The notes under the pieces were generated by a model that saw only the letters and a list, made by a program, of their open reading frames with translations, searched no databases and had not been told where the DNA came from. Of a stretch of DNA of 64,000 bases, positions 11,076 through 20,841 are shown one piece after another. Numbering within the stretch: position 1 is the first letter of the stretch; each line of letters opens with the position of its first letter. This DNA is from Plutella xylostella (lineage: Eukaryota; Arthropoda; Insecta; Lepidoptera; Plutellidae): positions 2,738,001 to 2,802,000 of the forward strand of contig NC_063993.1 of assembly GCF_932276165.1 (NCBI RefSeq), given 5' to 3'. The position numbers and the translations under genes are program-made.

Positions 11076-11154
11076 CATAGTCTGGACACAAGATGCAGAA
11101 AGCCAAGGCCAGCAGCAATCCCAGTAGTTCCCCCTCCAGCCCCCTCCGCGCCAT
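11076..11154 (-). CDS. First coding exon of a secreted or membrane protein (gene 1, partial)
   Basis: On the minus strand the ATG at 11154 sits in a good context (CAAGATGG). It starts 26 codons plus one base that end at a consensus donor, ATG|GTGAGTTAA. The peptide begins MARRGLEGELLGLLLALAFC and continues with six more residues. A short charged start followed by a leucine-rich core is a classic signal peptide. Upstream, the exon runs to 11290, where the plus-strand complement of CTTTTCGTTTCTTTCCAG gives a strong acceptor, so 11155-11290 would be 5' UTR. The intron after the signal peptide is phase 1, frequent in immunoglobulin-type and other extracellular proteins (family knowledge, not proof). 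The exon is much more GC-rich than its flanks. The remaining exons lie at lower coordinates and were not found. The gene itself is not recognised. Confidence 0.72.
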
Positions 11155-11290
11155 CTTGCTTTCTGTCTACCCAATCTTGCCTTTGAAACACATCTTGGAA
11201 CTTTTTTGTTCACTTAAAACACTAATCTAGCACTTTTTAACATCATCGTCCTGAGTTCAGTGTTTCTTGAGAAGGACATAGTTGCCGCAT
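11155..11290 (-). other. 5' UTR part of gene 1 exon 2
   Basis: This is the segment between the acceptor at 11291-11293 (CAG on the minus strand, preceded by a pyrimidine tract) and the ATG at 11154. It includes another ATG at 11290 right after the acceptor, whose short frame is not the signal-peptide frame and could act as an upstream ORF. Confidence 0.55.
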
Positions 11291-11331
11291 CTGGAAAGAA
11301 ACGAAAAGTATAATTAATAATGTTACATTTA

Positions 11332-11455
11332 GGTGGAATTTCACCAAACGCTAAACGTATTTAGTAGCCTGTCATACGTCTGTCAGTACAAACTGTATTT
11401 AAAATTTGATTTAAATACAATTTTAAATACGTTTAGCGTTTGGTAAAAGTGAGCC
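11332..11455. mobile_element. MITE with TTA target duplication (Harbinger-like)
   Basis: Terminal inverted repeats share CCAAACGCTAAACGTATTTA on the left and its complement on the right, with GGTGG/GGCTC outer ends. TTA at 11329-11331 and 11456-11458 flanks it. Three-base TTA duplications suggest the PIF/Harbinger superfamily. A shorter relative lies at 49745-49814. Confidence 0.75.
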
Positions 11456-11733
11456 TTAAATGCTGTTAAAAATAGAGGCAAAGTACCGTACCATACATAC
11501 GTAACGTAAGGTCAAGTTAAGTAGAATTGGAGAATGGAATACAGCGATGTGATTGGCTGAATTGTCGTTGAGTTCGTCTGTCGTTAGATTTATACTCGAA
11601 TGAAAAACTGGGCCAATGATTAGTGTTTTCAAAGAAATACTTAATAACCTATCTGGATCGGGGGAGTGACAACCGTTATATGATATTAAAACAAACTAAG
11701 TAGAATTTAAAGACTTATTCTAGGCAATCCTAA

Positions 11734-11940
11734 TCCTAACTAATATTATAAATGCGAAAGTAACTGTGTCTGTCTGTCTGTCTGTCTGTTACTCTTTCAC
11801 GCCAAAACTACTGGACGGATTTGAATGAAATTTGGTATACATATGGTCTAGACCCTGACAAAGAACATAGGCTAATTTTTATCCCAGAATTCCCACGGGA
11901 AAACTTTTTAAGGCGAAGCGAAGCTCGCGGGAACAGCTAG
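11734..11940 (+). mobile_element. Lep1-like non-autonomous Helitron, second copy
   Basis: Starts TCCTAACTAATATTATAAAT and ends GGGAACAGCTAG, inserted between host A-less T context on the left and T at 11941. It contains an internal (TCTG)n run at 11767-11788. Very similar to the copy at 10860, 0.7 kb away in the same orientation. Confidence 0.85.
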
Positions 11941-13539
11941 TTCAATATACACCGGCTTTTGGGTAGTAGGTAAACATACATTAGTTAGTTGCAATCACTC
12001 TGAGGTGAAGCCAGAAGCCTTAAGCAAACATGATTCACAACAATTTAATCCAAATAATACAATTAGGACAAAGGGATCTTAACGAAACCTGATTACTCAA
12101 ACACTCCAGTTTAATGGCTTTATCGATTAATTCTTATTCAGCTCCAACAGGCGATTAAGTTTGTTTACAGTTTTGCTCCAGCCTTACTTTTGTTGTTACC
12201 AATAAATCACTAACTTCACCATAGGTTTTGAAAGTAACTGATGATGAGGTGTTAAGTTAATTTTAAGATATGATTTAAAAGCTGGTCAATCATTTATTTA
12301 TTTTTAAGTTATAATTATTCTTTAGCTTGCAATAATATAGTAAGCAAAACATAGATAAATAAAACGCTGTATATAAACGTATCCAATCACATAAAACAAC
12401 AAACATAAAATACCTACTCGCTACATGACGCAACAGCTATAAAAGTGACTAAGGCAAAGATAACTGGACAACAAAGGGGGTCACACAAAAGCGGCCGCGT
12501 AATATAATTTTCACGTTGCACAGTTGGAAGTGACCTGAAAAGCAGGACAACATGTATTGAATAAACCGCTGGTGGCAGCCGTATTGTGTTCATATGCTTT
12601 GTTACCGAGTGTCACTTCTACACGCTCCGTTGCTTTTATGTTCTTTGCCTCGGCGCCTACTTTGCTAGATCTTTGCGTATGCCGAGCCCCATTGTGACAG
12701 TTCTGTTTTGATGCTGGATATTACATTGTGGAATTAATAAAAATGTTTGTTAATATTTATGCCCACGAATATAATAATATATAATGTGAATAATAAAAGC
12801 CTAGGGTAATCTGCCTTTTAATGAGATTTCAAAGGTTACAGGTACTTTTAAATCTAAAAATGAATAATTTGTCTCCCTATGGTAATTTATTATTTCAATT
12901 CGTTCTCTGAAACTAAAAAGATTTCAATGCGGCCGTGCCCACAATTATGTAAAAGTCAGCTTTAGTTGCAGATTATCCTGTCATTTGTTTCAAAAATGGA
13001 TTTGGGATAAATAATTTATTTTATTCAGAGTGTCAAAACGAATAAAAAATAAAGTTAATGAGACAAAAATACGATGAAAGGGAAATAAAAGCGCGGGGTC
13101 CGTGATTACTCAAAGGCAAGCCAAATCCTATAATTTTTTTAACCTCGTTTTTTCTCAGTTTTTAAAAGGAGTACTGTATATAAAATTGCGCTGACTGGCG
13201 TGAAATAAGCCAATTTTTGCGCTCTTTGAGAGTTTTTCGGTGATAAATTTTACGTTACTTAAAAAGGTTGAGGTTTTCAGGTGGGCTCCGATTTGAGATA
13301 AAGTGTGAAATGAAATTTTGAGTATCACCCTCACTTATATATACGTACTAAATAATAAGGCAGGCTTTTTCATTATTGTGCTTCATTTTAAGTCAATAAA
13401 TAATGGTCGATCTTATATTTTTATTGAAATTCTGATTCTAAACGAATAACCCAAATAAGAGCCAAAAATAACAATAACAAAATGTTAAATTTCATTCGAA
13501 AGCGCGCTGCTGTCGTATTTTAAATTAGATTTTCAGACA
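11941..13539. other. AT-rich stretch without recognised genes
   Basis: No coding region seen. The segment 12470-12720 is somewhat richer in GC and CpG (it holds a NotI-like GCGGCCGC) and could be regulatory. The last few hundred bases may include the 5' UTR of the LINE that starts its ORF at 13540; that boundary could not be placed. Confidence 0.4.
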
Positions 13540-16455
13540 ATGGGAGAGCATCATAGCGTTGATATAAAGATTGATTCAGTTCACTGCTCTCTCGGCTCAA
13601 AACTATCGAAGGACAAGACATTTAAGAATGAATTTAAATTGGTACATCAGAATATTCAGAGTATTTCTTCTAAATTGTTAGAAATAGAACTATTTTCGGA
13701 AAAATTTAACATTGATTGTTTATGTATCACAGAACATTGGTTAGACGAGAATAAAATGATGTTCCAATTAAAAAATTACAAACTTATAAGCTGTTTTAAC
13801 AGAAATATCAACGAGCATGGTGGGTCACTTATATTTCTTAAAGAAAATTGTAAATGTAAAGAACGAAAGGATATAGTTGCTCTTTCTGTTAAACACCATA
13901 TAGAAATTTCATGTGCAGAGCTTAATAAGTATATAATAGTATGTACCTACAGGCCACCTACTGGTGATTTTATTACCTTTGAGACTGTCATGGAGGATGT
14001 TCTAAGGTTAGCTTCCAATAGTAAAAAGGAAGTAATAGTGTGTGGTGACTTTAATGTTGACCTATTAGGTGACTCTCCTAATAGGTCGAAATTGTTGTTA
14101 CTTTTTAAATCATTTAATCTTTTTAATGTTTTTCTGGAACCAACTAGAATTACACCCACGTCAGCCACTTGTCTAGATAACATATTCTGTAACTGTGAGT
14201 TTAAAGACAGTAGTGTGATTAATTGTCTGAGGTCAGACCACAGTGGGCAGACCATTACCTTAGTAAACACTGACAAGACAAATAAAACTAAGGTGAGATG
14301 CAGACCGATTACTACAAAGAAAATTGACAATTACTTGAAGAAACTAGACGAAAAACTTCCGAATGTTAAATTAGATTGCAATTCTAATGAGATGTATAGT
14401 AACTTGTTTAAGATAATAGCTGATGAGTTTGAGAGTAATTTTGAAACGAAGGAAGTTTTGATTGACAATAAAATTAAATTTTGTGACTGGGCTACAGAGG
14501 GTATTCGCAAAAGCAGGGCGACATTATATGATCTGTATGAGATGAAAACATTCATACTCCGACCTGACTTTCAATCTTATGTGAAGAAATATAGCAAGAT
14601 GTATAAATGTGTCTGTCACTGTGCGAAGACAATTTTTATTAATAACAAGATTAAAGACTCTGCTAACAAATCTAAGGCCGTTTGGACTATTATTAATAAC
14701 GAAACGGGGAAGAATCGAACACGCGAGACAAATTTATCTTTGAAGGTAGGCAATGACATTATAACATCGAATGATGCGGTGGCGAGGGTCTTTGAAGAGT
14801 TTTTTACGAACATTCCTTTAGAGACTACGTGTAACCTGGATTCTTCGGCTGCAGCAGCTGAAACCCTGACGAAGGAGAACGCACCTTCAACCGATAAGGA
14901 ATTTAAATTCAGATATATTAATACATTAACTATTATAAAAACATTTAAGTCATTAAATATGAAGAAAACTGAAGACTTGTGGGGAATGTCAGTTAAATTT
15001 GTTCTTTCTATTATTAATAAAATCGCCCCAATTTTAGCTAACATCTTTAATAAATGTATCGCTGAAGGTGTGTTCCCAGATCTTATGAAATTTAGTAAAA
15101 TTATACCTCTGTTCAAAAGTGGGGATATGGAGGACCCTGCAAATTTCAGGCCTGTCTCGGTTCTTCCAGTTTTGAGTAAAATATTTGAGAGGGTCATACT
15201 CAGTCAGATGCTTTTGCATTTCAATGATGCTCGATTGTTTCATAGCCAGCAGTATGGTTTTACAAAAGGCAAATCAACAGCCGATGCCGGTACTGCGTTG
15301 ATTAAGCACATATTTGACGCCTGGGAAGACCATCACGATGCTATTGGAGTCTTCTGTGATCTGTCGAAGGCGTTTGATTGTGTAGACCATCAGACTTTAA
15401 TTTCGAAACTTAGATACTATGGAATAGGAGGAAAGGCTTTAGATTTGATATCTTCATATTTAGACAAGAGACAACAAAGGGTCGATATTAACAATACTAA
15501 ATCACAGGGGGCTCATGTAAAAATAGGCGTCCCTCAAGGATCTATTCTAGGACCATTTTTATTCCTCATTTATATTAATGACTTGCCTTTTATGGTTGAA
15601 AAATTGACTAATATAGTTTTATTTGCTGACGATACTTCTTTGCTTTTTAAAGTTAAAAGAAGAGAAAATAATTTTAATGAAATTAATTCAATTCTATCTG
15701 ACATACACGATTGGTTTACCGTTAATAATCTTCTATTGAATTCTAAGAAAACGAAATGTATTAAATTTACACTGCCGAATGTTAGACAATGCGATACTAA
15801 CATTATTCTAGATGGGAATAAATTGGACCTAGTTAATGATACTGTCTTTCTTGGGATGACTATAGATTCAAAGTTACAGTGGGGACCTCACATTGAAAAA
15901 TTGTCTGGAAGGTTGAGCTCCGCAGCTTTTGCTGTACGGAAAATTAGACAGCTGACCGACGTTGAAACCGCCAGATTAGTTTACTTTAGTTATTTCCACA
16001 GCTTATTATCGTATGGCATTTTGCTTTGGGGTAGAGCAGCTGATATTGAAACTATATTTGTATTACAGAAAAGAGCCATCCGCTCTATATACAAACTTGG
16101 TTCCAGGGATTCATTGAGAGAACTATTTAAAGAAATTAACATCCTTACAGTTCCATGTCAGTTCATTTTTTCCAATTTAATGTATGTACGAAAGAATATT
16201 TCAACTTTTGATACAATTGGCAGTAATCATGACATTAATACTAGGAACAAGCATAAGCTGGCTTTTCCAGCGATGCGTCTGGCGAAAGTTAATAAATCGT
16301 TTTTAGGGTACTGTATTAGATTTTATAATAAGCTTCCAGCAGAAGTTGCTCAAATGCCAGAGAATAAGTTTAAGTGTTACATTAAAGAGAAACTCAGTAA
16401 AAAAGCTTATTATAAAATTGATGATTACTTAGAGGACGTTAATGCATGGCTGTGA
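13540..16455 (+). CDS. LINE ORF2: endonuclease and reverse transcriptase, intact 971 codons
   Basis: The protein nicks DNA and reverse-transcribes its own RNA. Endonuclease motifs: HQN (N38), E65 in CITEHWL, TYRPP (136-140), CGDFN (168-172) and SDHSGQ (232-237). Reverse-transcriptase motifs: FRPVSVLP (536-543), DLSKAFD (catalytic D607), GVPQGS (663-668) and FADD (695-698). All catalytic residues are present and the frame is unbroken, so the copy is young and possibly active. The C-terminal part resembles the truncated fragment at 7053-7415. Clade (CR1, Daphne or Jockey relatives) is uncertain. The Met at 13540 gives a start about 30 residues before the endonuclease domain, as usual for ORF2 proteins. 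Confidence 0.9.
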   Translation: MGEHHSVDIKIDSVHCSLGSKLSKDKTFKNEFKLVHQNIQSISSKLLEIELFSEKFNIDCLCITEHWLDENKMMFQLKNYKLISCFNRNINEHGGSLIFLKENCKCKERKDIVALSVKHHIEISCAELNKYIIVCTYRPPTGDFITFETVMEDVLRLASNSKKEVIVCGDFNVDLLGDSPNRSKLLLLFKSFNLFNVFLEPTRITPTSATCLDNIFCNCEFKDSSVINCLRSDHSGQTITLVNTDKTNKTKVRCRPITTKKIDNYLKKLDEKLPNVKLDCNSNEMYSNLFKIIADEFESNFETKEVLIDNKIKFCDWATEGIRKSRATLYDLYEMKTFILRPDFQSYVKKYSKMYKCVCHCAKTIFINNKIKDSANKSKAVWTIINNETGKNRTRETNLSLKVGNDIITSNDAVARVFEEFFTNIPLETTCNLDSSAAAAETLTKENAPSTDKEFKFRYINTLTIIKTFKSLNMKKTEDLWGMSVKFVLSIINKIAPILANIFNKCIAEGVFPDLMKFSKIIPLFKSGDMEDPANFRPVSVLPVLSKIFERVILSQMLLHFNDARLFHSQQYGFTKGKSTADAGTALIKHIFDAWEDHHDAIGVFCDLSKAFDCVDHQTLISKLRYYGIGGKALDLISSYLDKRQQRVDINNTKSQGAHVKIGVPQGSILGPFLFLIYINDLPFMVEKLTNIVLFADDTSLLFKVKRRENNFNEINSILSDIHDWFTVNNLLLNSKKTKCIKFTLPNVRQCDTNIILDGNKLDLVNDTVFLGMTIDSKLQWGPHIEKLSGRLSSAAFAVRKIRQLTDVETARLVYFSYFHSLLSYGILLWGRAADIETIFVLQKRAIRSIYKLGSRDSLRELFKEINILTVPCQFIFSNLMYVRKNISTFDTIGSNHDINTRNKHKLAFPAMRLAKVNKSFLGYCIRFYNKLPAEVAQMPENKFKCYIKEKLSKKAYYKIDDYLEDVNAWL

Positions 16456-16680
16456 TAAGTAGTTAGCTCTGCTCATATTATTATAATAATAATTATTAAG
16501 CTTATATGTATTGTATACCAACTAGTTTTAAGTCTTTTTTTGAAAAGATGGCTCAGGAGTTTCTTGCCTCCGTTCTTCTCCTTAGACAGAAAGAGCCCCC
16601 CCTTATCCGAACGGAGAGTAATTTGTAAAAATTGACGTTCATCAGAAAATTTTATATTTGTACGATGAATAAAAAATTTT

Positions 16681-16716
16681 GAGTTTGAGTTTGAGTTTGA
16701 GTTTGAGTTTGAGTTT
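16681..16716 (+). repeat. (GAGTTT)6 LINE tail
   Basis: Six perfect copies of the hexamer directly after the AATAAA-containing 3' end of the LINE; it marks the 3' terminus of the inserted element. Confidence 0.97.
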
Positions 16717-17611
16717 ACCCTCGAATATTAATGCTGCGAAAACAAAGATTGCTTTTTGTTTCACCAAGCGGCGGAGTTTAAAAGAGCAAAAAAACAACAG
16801 ACGTGATTAACGCTCATTTAATGATAATCAAGCGATTATGAGCATACATTATCGTTTAACCCTCAGACGAAAAACCGGGGCATTCAGCCATTCACGTGTA
16901 TTATAACGAATGTTAACGTAAGACTTATTGTACCTACCTATTTTCTATTAAATTTTTGTTTATGCAATTCTCAATGTCTCATATGAATGTCGTGTGTTTA
17001 TGTAATCTTAATCTTAATGTTATCTTGCTCTGTAACCTGTGTATGTGTTGTTTTAAGTAAATAAATAAGTTATCTATCTATCTCAATTGAAAATCCGGTA
17101 GTATCTGTATGAATTACTGATTATTAAAACCACTGTGAAAGATTTGTCCTTCAGTGTTTGCCATCGCCACGCTGAGAAGTTTTTATAAAAAAACTGACAG
17201 CCACGCCATCTGTTGGTCAATATACAATACAGTAACGGTAAAGAACGACGACGCACGTAGATATTACGTAATGTGACCATGAAAACTTGTAGAAAAACAT
17301 CTTGACGACCACCTATAAAACCAACTTGGACTTATAAAGTGGAAACGTAAACACTCAGACCTAATACAGTATGAACCGCTTCCATCCTCCAGCGTCGGGA
17401 CGCCATGTCGGCATACTGTGTTCGAAACCATATAAACAGCCCATAAAAGTAAGTTTTGTAGTGCGCATAAAATGTTTTATGTGTATCCAAGCAATGGCCG
17501 ACGTTTTCATGTAATTTGATTGAACTGTTTCGCAGTTTTCTAGTTCGGCGTAAGTGTTACAGCACATGTTAGGTCGGTGTAGGTGAGCCAGGATTTTTTA
17601 TAGTTTTATAA
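16717..17611. other. Non-coding; possible LINE 3' end at 16920-17083
   Basis: The part from about 16960 to 17083 (TTTTAAGTAAATAAATAAG then a TATC run) looks like the 3' end of another truncated LINE, but no coding remnant confirms it. The rest shows nothing I recognise. Confidence 0.35.
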
Positions 17612-17742
17612 GCTGGGCTAGTAGCACGGGGCGCATTTAAGACGTGACATAAGTTTTCCATCGCACTCACTCACATTGAGCATCCTCAAGAGCGAGCGCG
17701 ACGGAGAACTTTTTTCACGTCTTTCCCCGTACTAGCCCTTCT
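17612..17742. mobile_element. Inverted-repeat MITE, family B copy 1
   Basis: Left arm GGGCTAGTAGCACGGGGCGC and right arm ending CCCCGTACTAGCCCTTCT are imperfect inverted copies, as are the inner GACGTGA...AAGTT segments. A second copy is at 50057-50202, so this is a dispersed family. The internal part contains CpG-rich GAGCGAGCGCGACGG. No target duplication resolved. Confidence 0.7.
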
Positions 17743-18002
17743 GAACTCACAAACATGACAAATTTAAGATTTTATTAAAAAAGTTAAATCCTAGGCAGGT
17801 AATGCTGATACTTATTAGCACTTTCGGGGAGTTAAATATTATTCATCTGATTCCTGTTATCACAATGCGTGTTACGAGAAATAAAAGAAATTTCTCGTAT
17901 GTCTCAAACTCAACTCGTTAAGTTTTACAATTAGTTGTCGATTGTCAATCAAAATCAGTCTACCACTATTTCACAAACTCTCTTCTAACTTTTCCTTTTA
18001 GG

Positions 18003-18050
18003 AGTAATTTGGTGATTTTCTCAGTGGAACCTTTTTATCGCCCGTGAGTG
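18003..18050. mobile_element. MITE family A, one terminal end only
   Basis: The words AATTTGGTG.TTTTCTCAGTGGAACC and the end GCCCGTGAGTG match the right end of the element at 33735-33967 and the left end (complement) at 37559-37828; TA follows. The other end is missing. Confidence 0.7.
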
Positions 18051-19079
18051 TATTATGTGACTTGTTTTTGATTGATTGATTTTTTAACGAATATACTAAA
18101 GTACAAGAGCAAAATCTGTTCAGAATTACCCCTAGAGTCATCCCCTATTCGGCTAACTATACATTTTTAACACCCTGTATGTCTACTAGTTGATCAACCT
18201 ATATATAGGTAGTGTAATTAAACAAGAGGTATTGTGGTTTTTATAAATCTAGTTTTCACATTTTTTACAGAACAAGGGTCCGGTCCGCAAGACTTGGTAA
18301 CTCATTTACATTACAACACAGTTACCGAAGCTGATGTAAAAAGTTTACGAGCTTTAAGCAACTAAGTAAATTTATAGTAGGCAATATCCATGACTCCAAG
18401 CGTAGTTAAGCTCCTGTTTTTTTTCTCTGGAAGCGTGACTTCGGGGCTATGAGCAGACTGAAGCATTAACTGATGTTTAATTTGAATTTGCAAAGCGAAA
18501 TCTTTGCTTCAATTCCAGTTTATATTCATTTTTTTAAATATAATTCGACGATTACATCAAAAGTTAAATTTTTACGTATAATTTTGTTGATTTGGTATCG
18601 GAAATTAGCTTTGTAGATGAAACGATAAATTTGCTAATACAGGATTTATAAAAAATCGCAAGTCTTTCATAGTCTCTGATTTAATTTTCTGATTGAAGCT
18701 ACAGAATTTAAAAATACGTGTAATATTTATGGATTCACTGCGCATTTTTCTCACTGCCTGTAAAAAGAATTATCAGGATAATTATGGGATAAATAGTAGT
18801 AATTAAAATGCGAAACCCTTAAAAGGTTACACTAAGATTTAGATGGGTTTGTGAATGGATGTGGTAAGTTTGTGAGTTTATTCAATAAAAACTAATAAAT
18901 CATTGAAATAGGAAACATTCATAATTAGTTATTTTACTTCTTGATAAAGTCTCAATTAGGTGCTGTTCCTCGTCCTAACTATTAAACCGACTTCGAAAAA
19001 ACCAGGAGGATTTCAATGCGTCTGTACAGTCTAACTATAAAGCCAAGAGTGCAATTTTGCTAAGAATTTTATAATTATC

Positions 19080-19085
<6 letters not shown>
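18051..19085. other. AT-rich non-coding stretch
   Basis: Nothing coding. At 18986-19018 there is a variant of the ACCGACTTCGAAAAA repeat word also present at 3261 and 29308. Confidence 0.35.

Positions 19086-19087
<2 letters not shown>

Positions 19088-19110
<23 letters not shown>
19088..19110. repeat. Poly(A) run
   Basis: About 23 consecutive A residues. No SINE or LINE body was recognised upstream, so its origin is unclear. Confidence 0.9.
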
Positions 19111-19113
<3 letters not shown>

Positions 19114-19268
19114 GTTTGGGTATGGCTTTTTAACGGATTTGTCCTTTAATAAATATAATACATCGATTAAATACCGTCTGTAAAAAATTGTTAGATTCCA
19201 CTTCGGTTTTCAGGACTTTATACTTTTACTGTATGTAATTATATGTTTTACTGCAGGTATATTTTGAT

Positions 19269-19352
19269 ACAGTAGCGCCGAAGTGCTACGAGTGCTACGA
19301 CACTACGCGCTACGGTGCTACAGCGCTACGACGCTACGGCGTAGCTCCGTAG
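19269..19352. repeat. CTACG-rich degenerate short repeat
   Basis: A run of imperfect units of the form GCTACGA/GCTACGG, ending in the palindrome-like CTACGGCGTAGC. The same vocabulary recurs at 38955-39060, suggesting two copies of one unidentified element end. Confidence 0.5.
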
Positions 19353-20699
19353 CCATAATAATATATTTTCTATTATTTCCAACCAATCAGGACGCAGCAC
19401 AGAAGCTGAATATCAAACGATGTGTTCACAAGGCGTGAGGCAATGCCGTCTTCATATCACGTACTCAAGATCGTTACAAATTCCACTCCACGGTTTTTCC
19501 CCTGTAGATAGGAGTTGGACGCTTTACGTCAATTCAGAGTGATATATCCTTTTACTGATAAGATTGAGTAGATAAAAATCTGTAATTGGTTTGATATTAA
19601 CTGTACCAAATACCTGATTCTTAATGAACATCGAAAAATAAAAGCAAAATATATTTATTATTACGTTTCAAATAGGCTAGTTGCTTTAATTTTAATTGTT
19701 AGTCGGATTTGTGAAGAAGAATATAATATATATAATTTTGTGTTTTTCTTTCTAAACATGATAGAAAAAGTTACACACACACACGTCATGCCTCCATTCA
19801 TAAGGTCTGGCCGACCACTACAGAGTTCACTTTATCTATGTATGTGTAAAGTTGTTGAATTGTAAAATGATAAATAGGTGTCTGCTATTTTACTTCTCTC
19901 TAGCTTATATTACGGACCAACTAAATGGATTTTTGTTTTACATGTAAACAACGGAAACTACTCCATTATGGTGTTTATAACAATGCATTACAATCTTACA
20001 ACAAAACCTAGTCAAACGTTAAACAGATGTTTAGTGCTGTCATACATTATAAACTTGTAAAATAATATTTGTGTTAAATACTCGTTAAACCTGAGTGTAA
20101 CTATTCTCTGGTAAACATTTATTATTTATGAACCAATCTTTCCTACAATCATAAACCCTCAGGCCATCATTCATTTTAAGGCAGTGATTCGAACCCCGCC
20201 CAATAGCCCGAGGCATTCTTTAACGTCGTGAATAAATACGCCCTATTTACCAATGCTTTCTTGAATATTTCACGGCCCAGATAAGGCCGTAAGCTGAATC
20301 GGTCATTATGGTAAAACATCCCAATGTTTATTTCACGCGTAATACTAATGCAATGGGGCGGGATTACTTCGACGGAGGCTGGAACGCCGCGGAATGGCAG
20401 TGATTATTCACTAGAAGAATGGTGATTTTTCTCCGACGAAATTTTCTTTTGCTAAAATTGTTAGGATAAGACGCTGTCGCGCGGCTCTTTCCGAGTAAGC
20501 TCCGCGAATAACCGGGCTAATTAGGTAAACTGTGCTTAATTCGGTGTGACAATAAAGAAAAACAAAGTAAAGACGGGGAATAAATAAGCGACTCACTGCA
20601 TTGTAAAGCCGGCGGTATACAAGCGGCGTTATGTTTGAATTTAGTGATGGAATGTATAATTTTATCTGGCTTGCATGCTAATTTAGGTAAATATGTTTT
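19353..20699. other. Non-coding; moderately GC-rich segment at 20160-20600
   Basis: No gene recognised. The right half is richer in CpG than its surroundings and could hold an enhancer or an undetected exon. Short open frames here have no motifs. Confidence 0.35.
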
Positions 20700-20715
20700 A
20701 CATAATTTTCTATTA

Positions 20716-20825
20716 CACACCAACCCGCACTAGGCCAGCGTGGTGGAGTAAGCCTAAAACCCTTCCTTCATTGGAAGGAGACGCGTGCCCCAGCAGTGGG
20801 GACGTGATGGGTCGTGATGATGATG
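20716..20825 (+). mobile_element. 5S-headed SINE family, 5'-truncated copy with TSD
   Basis: Contains only the 3' part of the family: CCAACCCGCACTAGGCCAGC, GCCCCAGCAGTGGGGACGTG, then a GAT-repeat tail. A 16-base direct repeat with one mismatch (ACATAATTTTCTATTA at 20700-20715, ACATACTTTTCTATTA at 20826-20841) flanks it, showing insertion by target-primed reverse transcription with 5' truncation. Confidence 0.9.
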
Positions 20826-20841
20826 ACATACTTTTCTATTA

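Larger units (their letters stand above)
13540..16716 (+). mobile_element. Near full-length CR1/Jockey-superfamily LINE with (GAGTTT)6 tail
   Basis: It comprises an intact endonuclease/reverse transcriptase ORF, a 225-base 3' UTR ending in GATGAATAAAAAATTTT, and six perfect GAGTTT hexamers at 16681-16716. A short tandem repeat at the 3' end instead of poly(A) is typical of several LINE clades. No separate ORF1 was found upstream. The 5' boundary and target duplication are not resolved. Confidence 0.85.
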
